A DNA stretch of 64,000 nt from Guptibacillus hwajinpoensis (lineage in GTDB: Bacteria; Bacillota; Bacilli; Bacillales; Bacillaceae_O): the NCBI GenBank assembly GCA_016841765.1, contig JAENYN010000012.1:1-64000 (forward strand), in the 5' to 3' direction. A model generated the notes under the pieces. The model made no database searches. It was not told the DNA's origin and worked only from the letters and a program-made list of their open reading frames with translations. The position numbers and the translations under genes were made by a program. Below are positions 7,695-15,410 of the stretch, in pieces; within the stretch, counting starts at the first letter, position 1, and every line of letters starts with the position of its first letter.

Positions 7695-9986
7695 ATGACT
7701 TGGACCCTGACAAAGAATGGACTGACACAGGAAGACCTGCTGAACCTGGAAAGCTTATTTGCCCTCGGCAACGGATATCTCGGCGTCCGCGGCAACTTCG
7801 AGGAAGGATACAGTGACGGCATGGCCTCTATCCGGGGCACGTACCAGAACGCCTTCCACGATATCATTGACATTCCATATGGGGAAAAACTGTACGGTTT
7901 TCCCGATACCCAGCAGAAAATGCTGAATATTATCGATGCCCAGACGATTGAACTCTATTTTGGCGAAAGCGGGGAGGAAGAGCGTTTCTCGCTGTTTGAT
8001 GGGGAAATCCGTTCCTATGAACGGAGCCTCCATCTTGACCGCGGCTTTGCGGAGCGTGCCGTCCACTGGAAATCACCGGGGGGCAAAGAACTCAACATCC
8101 GTTTCCGCCGCCTCGTTTCGTTTGACGTGCGGGAATTGTTTGCGATTGAAATCACGGTGGAACCGGTGAACTTCCACGGTCAAATGAAAGTTGTGTCAAC
8201 CGTAGACGGCGATGTTACGAACTATACCGATGACAGCGACCCGCGTGTCGGCTCGGGCCATGGCAAACGGCTTCATCCGGTTGAGTCCGGCCGGGACGGG
8301 GAATATACCTATGTTGTCAGCCAGGCTGAAGTTTCCCGGTTGAAGACCGCTTGTGTTTCCCGGCTGGAGGCTGACAGAGGGCACGATGTGACGGTGAAAA
8401 AGTCGGCAGCAGCCGTTGAGACCGTCTTAACCATGACATTGACGGAGCCAGTTACTGTCACTAAATATAATATCTACACGGATACTCTGCGCCATGAAAA
8501 CAGCCTGGCCCAGAAAGGAATCGATATCCATCATAGCATCAGCAGCCTGTCATTCAGCGACCTCCTGAACCGGCAGCGAAATACCCTGGAGGCGTTTTGG
8601 CAGTATGCTGATATTACAATCGACGGGGACGGAAAGCTACAGGAAGGGATCCGTTTCAACCTCTATCAGCTGCTGCAGTCGGCCGGCCGCGATAAATTCA
8701 GTAACATTGCCGCAAAAGGCCTTTCCGGGGAAGGCTATGAAGGGCACTATTTCTGGGACACCGAAATTTACATGTTCCCCGTGTTTTTGATGACCCGGCC
8801 CGACATTGCCCGCCAGCTCCTTGTCTACCGTTATTCGATCCTTGGACATGCCCGGGATCATGCCAGGGAAATGGGCCACAAACAAGGTGCGCTGTTTCCG
8901 TGGCGGACGATATCGGGAACAGAGTGCTCCTCCTATTTTCCGTCCGGCTCGGCCCAGTATCATATCAGCGGCGATATTGCCTACAGCTATATCCAATACT
9001 ACCTGGCAACCGGGGATGATGAATTCCTGAAAGAATATGGGGCGGAAGTGCTGTTTGAAACGGCCCGTCTATGGATGGACACCGGCCATTATCATAACGG
9101 CACATTCCGGATTGATGATGTGACCGGCCCGGATGAATACACGTGCATTGTCAATAACAACTATTATACAAATGTCATGGCGAAGCATAATTTGAAATGG
9201 GCTGCAAAAGCATACCGATTGCTTGCAGAAATGGATAATTCGGCACATGAAAATCTGAGCAGCCGCCTCGGTATAACCGGAGAGGAAGCGGAAGAATGGA
9301 AAGCGGCGGCAGAAGCCATGTACCTGCCATTCGATGAAGAGCGCGGCATCAATGCCCAGGATGATACGTTCCTGCAAAAAGCGGTCTGGGATTTCGAAAA
9401 CACGCCGCCGGATCATCGTCCGCTCCTGCTCCATTACCATCCGCTGACCCTGTATCGTTACCAGGTGTGCAAACAGGCAGATACCGTGCTAGCCCACTTC
9501 CTGCTTGAAGATGAGGAAAGCTTTGAAACCATCAAGCGTTCCTATGATTACTATGAAAAAATAACAACCCATGACTCATCGCTATCGTCTTGCATCTTCA
9601 GCATCATGGCATCAAAAGTCGGATACCGCCAAAAGGCGTTCGATTATTTCATTGAAACGGCCCGCCTTGATCTTGATAACACGCACGGCAATACGAAAGA
9701 CGGCCTCCATATGGCAAACATGGGCGGCACATGGATGTCGATCGTCTACGGATTTGCCGGCCTACGCCTCAAGGAAAGCGGCCTGTCCCTCGCACCGGCC
9801 CTGCCCGAAGAATGGCAGCATTACCGCTTCCGTCTCCAGTATCGAAGCAGGACGGTGGAAGTGGACGTGAACAGCGAGCGTGTGGCGCTGGCACTTGTGG
9901 ACGGCGAACCGCTGGACGTGCTGATAAATGGGGAGAAGGTTCATTTGAAACCTGATGCGGCGGTGACTGCCGGATTAGTGCAGTGA
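7695..9986 (+). CDS. GH65 disaccharide phosphorylase (maltose phosphorylase-like)
   Basis: 763 residues, the normal length of glycoside hydrolase family 65. The N-terminal beta-sandwich opens with ESLFALGNGYLGVRGN; the catalytic (alpha/alpha)6 barrel carries VTGPDEYTCIVNNNYYTN near residue 478, where Glu481 aligns with the general acid of maltose phosphorylases; a small beta domain closes the protein. The enzyme splits an alpha-linked glucose disaccharide with phosphate, giving beta-glucose 1-phosphate and glucose in the cytoplasm. It is last in the malEFG operon. No beta-phosphoglucomutase gene is in the window. Trehalose, kojibiose or nigerose phosphorylase activity cannot be ruled out from sequence. 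Confidence 0.85.
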   Translation: MTWTLTKNGLTQEDLLNLESLFALGNGYLGVRGNFEEGYSDGMASIRGTYQNAFHDIIDIPYGEKLYGFPDTQQKMLNIIDAQTIELYFGESGEEERFSLFDGEIRSYERSLHLDRGFAERAVHWKSPGGKELNIRFRRLVSFDVRELFAIEITVEPVNFHGQMKVVSTVDGDVTNYTDDSDPRVGSGHGKRLHPVESGRDGEYTYVVSQAEVSRLKTACVSRLEADRGHDVTVKKSAAAVETVLTMTLTEPVTVTKYNIYTDTLRHENSLAQKGIDIHHSISSLSFSDLLNRQRNTLEAFWQYADITIDGDGKLQEGIRFNLYQLLQSAGRDKFSNIAAKGLSGEGYEGHYFWDTEIYMFPVFLMTRPDIARQLLVYRYSILGHARDHAREMGHKQGALFPWRTISGTECSSYFPSGSAQYHISGDIAYSYIQYYLATGDDEFLKEYGAEVLFETARLWMDTGHYHNGTFRIDDVTGPDEYTCIVNNNYYTNVMAKHNLKWAAKAYRLLAEMDNSAHENLSSRLGITGEEAEEWKAAAEAMYLPFDEERGINAQDDTFLQKAVWDFENTPPDHRPLLLHYHPLTLYRYQVCKQADTVLAHFLLEDEESFETIKRSYDYYEKITTHDSSLSSCIFSIMASKVGYRQKAFDYFIETARLDLDNTHGNTKDGLHMANMGGTWMSIVYGFAGLRLKESGLSLAPALPEEWQHYRFRLQYRSRTVEVDVNSERVALALVDGEPLDVLINGEKVHLKPDAAVTAGLVQ

Positions 9987-10008
9987 CTGTGGAAGAATGA
10001 AGTGAAGG

Positions 10009-10042
10009 AAAACCCGGCCCTGTTTGTGGCCGGGTTTTGTTT
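10009..10042 (+). terminator. Terminator of the malEFG-GH65 operon
   Basis: AAAACCCGGCC pairs with GGCCGGGTTTT around an eight-base loop, followed by a T-rich run. Confidence 0.85.
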
Positions 10043-10130
10043 TGGAGTGGGAAAAACGGCAGGTTCCAGTATGTATATAACAATAAAAATGCATAAAGTC
10101 AGGCGTCCGTCGTTATTGCTTACGATTAAC

Positions 10131-10380
10131 GGCGTGAAAAGGTGCGGAATTGGCGCGATTCCGGCTGGATATGGCGCGAAACGTTGTGGAAGGCGTGAAA
10201 GCGATGTTGTCTGGCGTGTAACAACCGAGTTTAGGCGCAAAACAAGCTAAGATTGGCGTGAATATCAACTGAAACGGCGTGATTGCAGATGTTCGGCATA
10301 CCGCCCCGTGCCTTCCGGTGTGAAAAAGAGCGGAAAGGGCGTGAATTCAGCTGGATACGGCGCGAAACAGTATGACAGGG
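10131..10380 (+). repeat. 21-bp-phased GGCGTGAAA array A
   Basis: Twelve units start with GGCGTGAAA or a near variant at 10131, 10152, 10173, 10192, 10213, 10234, 10255, 10276, 10295, 10317, 10338 and 10359. Spacing is 21 bases except 19 after units 3 and 8 and 22 after unit 9. Bases between the motifs differ from unit to unit. The array fills most of a 595-base gap between the GH65 gene and the RpiR-type regulator. No reading frame persists through it because of the 19-base steps. Confidence 0.85.
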
Positions 10381-10488
10381 CTTGTGATTATTCCTCGGCC
10401 GCCTAAAAAAATAATGAAATCGCACGGAAAAAGGACCTCTTTTAAAAAACAATCGCCAAAACCCTAACCGACTACCTCCAACGAAAAC

Positions 10489-10533
10489 AACCGGCCCCGC
10501 TCTGGTAAACATCCAGTAAAGGGGCCGGTTTTA
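10489..10533 (-). terminator. Terminator of the RpiR/MurR-type gene
   Basis: CCGGCCCC (10491-10498) pairs with GGGGCCGG (10521-10528). On the minus strand the stem is followed by TTGTTTTCG, placing it 50 bases past the regulator's stop codon. The plus-strand side is also T-rich. Confidence 0.75.
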
Positions 10534-10581
10534 TTGTTACGCTATTTATCTTTCAGAGGTGTATTCAGGATAAAATATGAA

Positions 10582-11436
10582 TTATTCATAAAACACATCA
10601 AAGGTTTCCCACATGTCTTCAAGCTGTTCAAGGCGTTTTTTCACTTTTTCCTGTTCGGAGCGTGTGACGCCGGTAATAAGTGCATTGATGACACTGAGCG
10701 GTGCCGAAAACGAATCGATGAACGAGTTGATTTCGACTGCACTGTACAGCTGGGTATCGCCAAGCGGCGCGAGCGGAGACAGCAGGTGGTCGGTGATCAC
10801 CAGCGTCCGGGCACCCCGGGACCGCGCGTATTTAATCACATCGACAGTTCGCTTCGTATAACGTGAAAATCCGAGTCCGATGACGAGGTCTTTGTCTGTT
10901 ATATCAAGCAGATGTTCGGAAACGCCGTCTGCCTGGGTAATCAGTTCGGTGTTCTGCAGTACAAGATCCAGATAAAACTCAAGGAAATGGCCGATGCTGT
11001 TGGCGCTCCGGTATGCGACGATGAAAATCCGTTCGGCTCCGATGATGTCACGGACCGCCTGCTGAAATGCTTCGGGATCGAGGTTGTCGATTGTATCCTT
11101 GATGTTCTGGATGTCATCGGAAAGGACCTCTTCCCAAACGTTCGGTTCGGTATGGTTCATCCGGGACGTTTTTTCAAACCGTTCTGCTGATGTCCATTTC
11201 CGCTTCATTGTTTCCTGGAGATGGCGCTGGAAATCCGGGTAGCCCTGAAATCCGAGAAAAACTGCAAACCGGATGATTGTCGCTTCGCCGACACCGACCT
11301 GGCGGGCCAGCTTGGAAGCGGTCAAAAACGGTGCACTTTCCGGGTTTGCAATCAAAAAATTGGCGATTTTCTTCTGCGATTTGCTCATCGAATCCTGCAT
11401 ATGCATCATGCGTTCAAATACATCCATTTTCTCCAT
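10582..11436 (-). CDS. RpiR/MurR-family transcriptional regulator
   Basis: 284 residues. Residues 5-80 form the RpiR helix-turn-helix (SKSQKKIANFLIANP, LTASKLARQVGVGEATIIRF), and residues 125-260 form a SIS sugar-phosphate-binding domain (AERIFIVAYRSANSIGHFLEF, DLVIGLGFSRYTKRTVDVIK). Such regulators sense phosphorylated sugars or amino sugars. A GAGGGG site precedes the ATG. The aminotransferase gene ends 78 bases upstream on the same strand, so the two may share a message. The ligand is unknown; the aminotransferase suggests an amino sugar or a keto compound. Confidence 0.85.
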   Translation of the reverse strand: MEKMDVFERMMHMQDSMSKSQKKIANFLIANPESAPFLTASKLARQVGVGEATIIRFAVFLGFQGYPDFQRHLQETMKRKWTSAERFEKTSRMNHTEPNVWEEVLSDDIQNIKDTIDNLDPEAFQQAVRDIIGAERIFIVAYRSANSIGHFLEFYLDLVLQNTELITQADGVSEHLLDITDKDLVIGLGFSRYTKRTVDVIKYARSRGARTLVITDHLLSPLAPLGDTQLYSAVEINSFIDSFSAPLSVINALITGVTRSEQEKVKKRLEQLEDMWETFDVFYE

Positions 11437-11514
11437 GCTTTTCCCCTCGCCCTTACATCATCATTATCATGTCCGCTGCTGTGTTTATGCCTTATTTATT
11501 GTTCGGTTTCGGAA

Positions 11515-12921
11515 TTACTGCCTTTGTTCCTGTTGTTCAGCTTTCAGTTTTTTGATTGCCCGTTTGAATGCTTCAACTGTTTTTTCGATTTCTTCTTCAC
11601 CGTGTTCGGTTGAAAGACTGTAGCGGTTCAGCGGTTTTGTATAAATTCCTTCGTTGAGTAAATGATAGTCCAGGCGCTTGCGAAGTTCAAGGTCTGTTTT
11701 CTGGAACTCGCGGTAGTCTTTGATTTCATCTTGTTCGGTCGGAATCAGGTTGAAGATCGTGCCTTTACCGATCGCCTTCATCGGAATGCCGTTTTCCTTG
11801 AAAAGCTGTTCCAGTTTTGTTTTCAGCGTTTCGGTATTATGGAGGACATCGCCCATTTTCACCTCAAGGACATCAAGCACCGCCATGCCTGCTGCCAGGA
11901 TGCCCGGGTGCCCGTTATACGTACCGCTGTGGAACAACACATTTTTCGAGTTGGACGTTTTGCTCTGGCTGTAATCAAAGACATCCGAGGAAAGCCCTGC
12001 GGCACTTTCAAGCATGATTTCCTTCTTGCCGCCGACGACACCGACCGGGAAGCCGCCGCCGATCACTTTTCCAAGTGCAGTCAAATCCGGCTTGATGCCA
12101 TACACTTCCTGGGCACCGCCAAGGCCGAGGCGGAAGCCGGTCTTCACTTCATCAAAAATCAAAACAATGCCGAGCTCCTCTGTAAGGGCCCGCAGTTCTT
12201 TCATGAACTCCGGCTGGGCTGGGATGAAACCGCTTTGGACCGGCTCAAGGATGATTGCCGCCAGCTCATCTTTGTGTTTTCTTAACAGGCATTCCGTTTT
12301 TTCCATGTCATTAAAGGGTAGAATGAGAATATTATCTTCATAATACGATGGAATTCCTTTTGATTCCTGAACGGCGGCTGGTTCATCCTCTGCACCATAT
12401 TCCTGTTGGGACGGGTTGATGCTGAACAGCACTTTATCATAGCCGCCGTGGTAATGCCCTTCGAATTTGGCGATCTTATGTTTGTCTGTATAGGCACTGG
12501 CGAGGCGCAGCGCAAGCAGGGTCGCTTCTGTGCCGGAATTCGTATATCTCAGCAGCTCCATGCTCGGATAGTAGCTTTGCAGCCTTTTGCCCATTTCGTA
12601 TTCAAGGTTGTGCGGTGTGCCAAAGAGACTGGTGCCATCCATTTCAAGCTGGTTGAACATCGCTTCTTTCACTTTCGGATGGCCGTGGCCGAGCATCAGC
12701 GAGCCGTATGCAAGCAGATAGTCGATATATTTGTTATCGTCCATGTCATACAAGTAGGCTCCTTTCGCCTTTTTCATGACGACAGGATAAGGTGCGAATG
12801 CCTTTATGTTTGCCGTTACGCCATTCGGCATGACATCCTTGGCCTTTTCCATGAAAGCAAGGGAGGACGGGGTTTTTGACATATAGTCATGCACTGCAGA
12901 AGAAATCTTGTTGACTGCCAA
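11515..12921 (-). CDS. Class-III PLP aminotransferase, glutamate-1-semialdehyde aminotransferase-like
   Basis: 468 residues of the fold-type I, class-III aminotransferase family. Visible motifs are YTNSGTEATLLALRLA near residue 123 (phosphate binding), IIFDEVKTGFR near residue 250 (the Asp that contacts the pyridine nitrogen) and TALGKVIGGGFPVG near residue 280, whose Lys forms the Schiff base with PLP. The N-terminal 40 residues and the SSDVFDYSQSKTSNSKN insertion are not typical of HemL, so this is a paralogue rather than the heme enzyme. AGAGGTG precedes the ATG. It is followed by the RpiR-type regulator and diverges from sacA. Substrate unknown. Confidence 0.8.
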   Translation of the reverse strand: MAVNKISSAVHDYMSKTPSSLAFMEKAKDVMPNGVTANIKAFAPYPVVMKKAKGAYLYDMDDNKYIDYLLAYGSLMLGHGHPKVKEAMFNQLEMDGTSLFGTPHNLEYEMGKRLQSYYPSMELLRYTNSGTEATLLALRLASAYTDKHKIAKFEGHYHGGYDKVLFSINPSQQEYGAEDEPAAVQESKGIPSYYEDNILILPFNDMEKTECLLRKHKDELAAIILEPVQSGFIPAQPEFMKELRALTEELGIVLIFDEVKTGFRLGLGGAQEVYGIKPDLTALGKVIGGGFPVGVVGGKKEIMLESAAGLSSDVFDYSQSKTSNSKNVLFHSGTYNGHPGILAAGMAVLDVLEVKMGDVLHNTETLKTKLEQLFKENGIPMKAIGKGTIFNLIPTEQDEIKDYREFQKTDLELRKRLDYHLLNEGIYTKPLNRYSLSTEHGEEEIEKTVEAFKRAIKKLKAEQQEQRQ

Positions 12922-13032
12922 TTCATTACACCTCTTTGAAGTAAATTTTTCTTGTATTTTATATTATGAAATATATCCTTCATATGCAATGATTAAAACC
13001 TATTTTTTGAATTTTTTTTGAAGGAAATTTCC

Positions 13033-13068
13033 GGAAACCGCTTTCAGTGTTGTTTCGGATTGAAACAA
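13033..13068 (+). promoter_or_regulatory. Candidate operators upstream of sacA
   Basis: GGAAACCGCTTTCA at 13033-13046 matches the cre consensus with two mismatches. Directly after it, TTGTTTC (13050-13056) and GAAACAA (13062-13068) form a perfect inverted repeat around five bases, an operator-like element. Both lie between the divergent aminotransferase and sacA genes. Confidence 0.45.
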
Positions 13069-13146
13069 CTGGCAGATGAAGGTAAGATTATAAAAGAGGG
13101 AATCGATTTCATATACATTTTTGATGGCATGAAAGGAGTCATAAGA

Positions 13147-14592
13147 ATGGCACACACAGAAGAGCAGTTGAAGCAGCAGGCTTATGACGAAGTCGAAAAA
13201 AACCGGCAGCTGGCTGAGCGGGATCCTTACCGGCTTGCTTATCATATGATGCCGCCGGCAGGACTGCTGAATGATCCGAACGGCTTTATTCAATGGAACG
13301 GGACATATCATTTATTTTATCAGTGGATGCCGTTCAAAACCGGGCACGGAGCCAAGTTCTGGGGCCATTACACTTCGGAAGATCTTGTGCGCTGGACGCA
13401 TGAGGAAATCGCACTTGCCCCAAGTGAATGGTATGAAAAGAACGGCTGCTATTCCGGGAGCGCAATCGACGATAACGGCGTCATGGCACTTTTTTATACA
13501 GGTAATGTGAAGGATGAGGACGGCAATCGTGAAACGTATCAGTGCAAGGCGGTGTCCGAAGATGGGCTCCATTTTAAAAAAGAAGGGCCGGTCATCCGCC
13601 TGCCGGAAGGATATACACCGCATTTTCGCGACCCTAAAGTATGGAAACACGGTGACAGCTGGTATATGGTAGTAGGCGCCCAGAGCACCGATCTTCAAGG
13701 AAGGGCAGTCCTTTTCCGCTCCGATGACCTTGACGACTGGGAATGCCTCGGTCCGATTGCCGGATCTCATATCGGCCAGCTTGGCGATTTCGGCTATATG
13801 TGGGAATGCCCGGATTTGTTCCGCCTTGGCGGAAAAGATGTACTGATTGCATCTCCGCAGGGGCTTGAAGCTGACGGGATGCTTTATAACAATGTATACC
13901 AGGCCGGTTACTTTGCCGGAGAGCTTGATTACGGGAAAGCCCGCATGGCGCATGGTGATTTTACGGAACTGGACAGAGGGTTCGAGTTCTATGCTCCGCA
14001 AACGATGGAGGATGATAAAGGCCGGCGGATCCTCATTGCATGGATGGGCGTGCCGAACCAGAACGAGCAGGACCAGCCGACCGTCAAGCACAAATGGCTG
14101 CATACGATGACACTGCCGCGTGTTTTGAGTTTGCATGAGGGCAGGCTGATTCAGCAGCCTGTTGCAGAACTTGAATCCCTTCGCCATGATGAAGTCAGCC
14201 ACCAGGGGCTTTCACTGGAAGACGCGGAAGCGGAATACGAAGGGATCTCCGGGAAAGCGGCGGAACTGCTGCTTGAAGGATTCAGCGGTGACATGGAACG
14301 ATTTGAAATCGGCATCCGCGGCCATGCCCGCCTCCTCTATAACAAAAGGGCAAAGCGCTTCACACTTGAGCGCAAAAGCTTTGTGGACGGGCTGACAGAA
14401 GCGCGGCACTGTTATTTGGAAAACCTTGGGGATATCCGTGTTTTTCTTGACGCCTCTTCAATCGAAGTCTTCTTGAATGGCGGCAGGGAAGTATTCACGG
14501 CGCGGATTTTCCCTGACCCGGAGAATGAACGGATCGTGTTTGGCGCGAAAGGGAATGTGGAGTTTGATTTGAAGAAATGGGATCTTGGTTAA
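13147..14592 (+). CDS. sacA: Sucrose-6-phosphate hydrolase (GH32)
   Basis: 481 residues from the ATG at 13147, which has GAAAGGAG upstream; an in-frame ATG 43 codons earlier would run through the operator region. The five-bladed propeller shows all three GH32 catalytic motifs: LLNDPNG (nucleophile Asp43), FRDPKV (Asp162, transition-state stabiliser) and WECPDLF (acid/base Glu220). A C-terminal beta-sandwich contains LDASSIEVFLNGG. The protein lacks a signal peptide, so it acts in the cytoplasm on phosphorylated sucrose imported by a PTS, which is not in this window. Confidence 0.88.
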   Translation: MAHTEEQLKQQAYDEVEKNRQLAERDPYRLAYHMMPPAGLLNDPNGFIQWNGTYHLFYQWMPFKTGHGAKFWGHYTSEDLVRWTHEEIALAPSEWYEKNGCYSGSAIDDNGVMALFYTGNVKDEDGNRETYQCKAVSEDGLHFKKEGPVIRLPEGYTPHFRDPKVWKHGDSWYMVVGAQSTDLQGRAVLFRSDDLDDWECLGPIAGSHIGQLGDFGYMWECPDLFRLGGKDVLIASPQGLEADGMLYNNVYQAGYFAGELDYGKARMAHGDFTELDRGFEFYAPQTMEDDKGRRILIAWMGVPNQNEQDQPTVKHKWLHTMTLPRVLSLHEGRLIQQPVAELESLRHDEVSHQGLSLEDAEAEYEGISGKAAELLLEGFSGDMERFEIGIRGHARLLYNKRAKRFTLERKSFVDGLTEARHCYLENLGDIRVFLDASSIEVFLNGGREVFTARIFPDPENERIVFGAKGNVEFDLKKWDLG

Positions 14593-14620
14593 AAAGGGCG
14601 GCGGATGCTGCTCTTTTTTT
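14591..14620 (+). terminator. Terminator of sacA
   Basis: AAAAAGGGCGGC pairs with GCTGCTCTTTTT (two G-U pairs) around GGAT, then a T-run. It begins at the stop codon. Confidence 0.75.
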
Positions 14621-14712
14621 GTGGGGGAGATATTAGGCGGCAGTGGAAGTTTCGAAGTACTGTAGTCCGGTTTAGGGAGTGAACTGGATAGGCACCTTGG
14701 CTGTTTTAAGTG

Positions 14713-15046
14713 AATTCAGTGCTTTTAATCAGTAGAGCGACCAAGAATATAAGCACTGAACTCCAATTCAGTGCATCTAACTAGGTGAGAAGCCAAATTA
14801 TAAGCACTGAACCCTAATTCAGTGCGCCTAATCAGTAGCGAGACCAAGGTTAGAGGCACTGAACCCTAATTCAATGCGCCTAATTAGCAGCGAGACCAAG
14901 ATTAGAGGCACTGAACCCTAATTCAGTTCGCTTAATCAGCAGCGAGACCAAGATTAGAGGTGCTGAACCTCCATTCAGTACCTTTAATCCGGAGAGTAAC
15001 CAAAACATACGCACTGAACCCAAATTCAATGCCTTTAAAAGGTTGC
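14713..15046 (+). repeat. 51-52 bp tandem array with an internal palindrome
   Basis: Six full units start with GCACTGAA at 14753, 14804, 14856, 14908, 14960 (as GTGCTGAA) and 15011, preceded by a half unit near 14713. Each unit opens with a dyad, GCACTGAA then TTCAGTGC (or a close variant) around six bases, followed by a less conserved arm with CCTAAT, GCGAGACCAAG and ATTAGAG that can itself fold. Periods are 51, 52, 52, 52 and 51. It occupies the 818-base gap between sacA and the BCCT gene. No cas genes are near and the unit has no unique spacer, so it is not CRISPR. Confidence 0.85.
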
Positions 15047-15367
15047 ACCCCAAACAGCCCCCTTTAGAAAAATTGATTCAAGGTGTTATTTCCCGTTAAA
15101 GAGAGTAAATGGAAAATAAAATATAAATTACTTCTCACCAGTGTACATGAAATAAGCTATTCCCTGTTTATCACCATATACGGGTGGTGCGAGCGGATGA
15201 CAGAGCCGAATTGTTTGCTAAAATGTAATGGTGTGCGAAAAAAGTTCATGTTTCTGAAAAGAAATCCGTGAACCACAGCTTTTTTTAATTAATTTGTAAA
15301 GTTTAAACTGAACAAATTGAACAGGAAAACACATATACTGCATCAGGAGGTGAAGCAAGGTTCTGAA

Positions 15368-15403
15368 ATGCCCGCACGCAGAAATGCCGCATTTTTGAAC
15401 TGA
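15368..15403 (+). CDS. Possible 11-residue leader peptide before the BCCT gene
   Basis: After an AGGAGGTGA at 15345-15353 and an AAGG at 15357-15360, an ATG at 15368 opens MPARRNAAFLN and stops at 15401-15403, seven bases before the transporter ATG. The transporter has no good site of its own, so coupled translation is possible. The spacing from the strong site is long (17 bases), so this is tentative. Confidence 0.25.
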   Translation: MPARRNAAFLN

Positions 15404-15410
15404 AGCTCAA

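Noticed and set aside
10131..10380. CRISPR or tandem minisatellite explanation for array A
   Set aside because: The conserved part is only nine bases and the rest of each unit is unrelated, unlike slippage-born minisatellites; no cas genes.
13312..14202. A 296-codon open frame antisense to sacA
   Set aside because: It mirrors the GC-rich codon pattern of sacA, has no ribosome binding site and gives a Cys/His-scattered sequence without domains. The GH32 frame explains the region fully.
14713..15046. CRISPR array
   Set aside because: The whole 52-base unit is repeated, with no unique spacers and no cas genes in the window.
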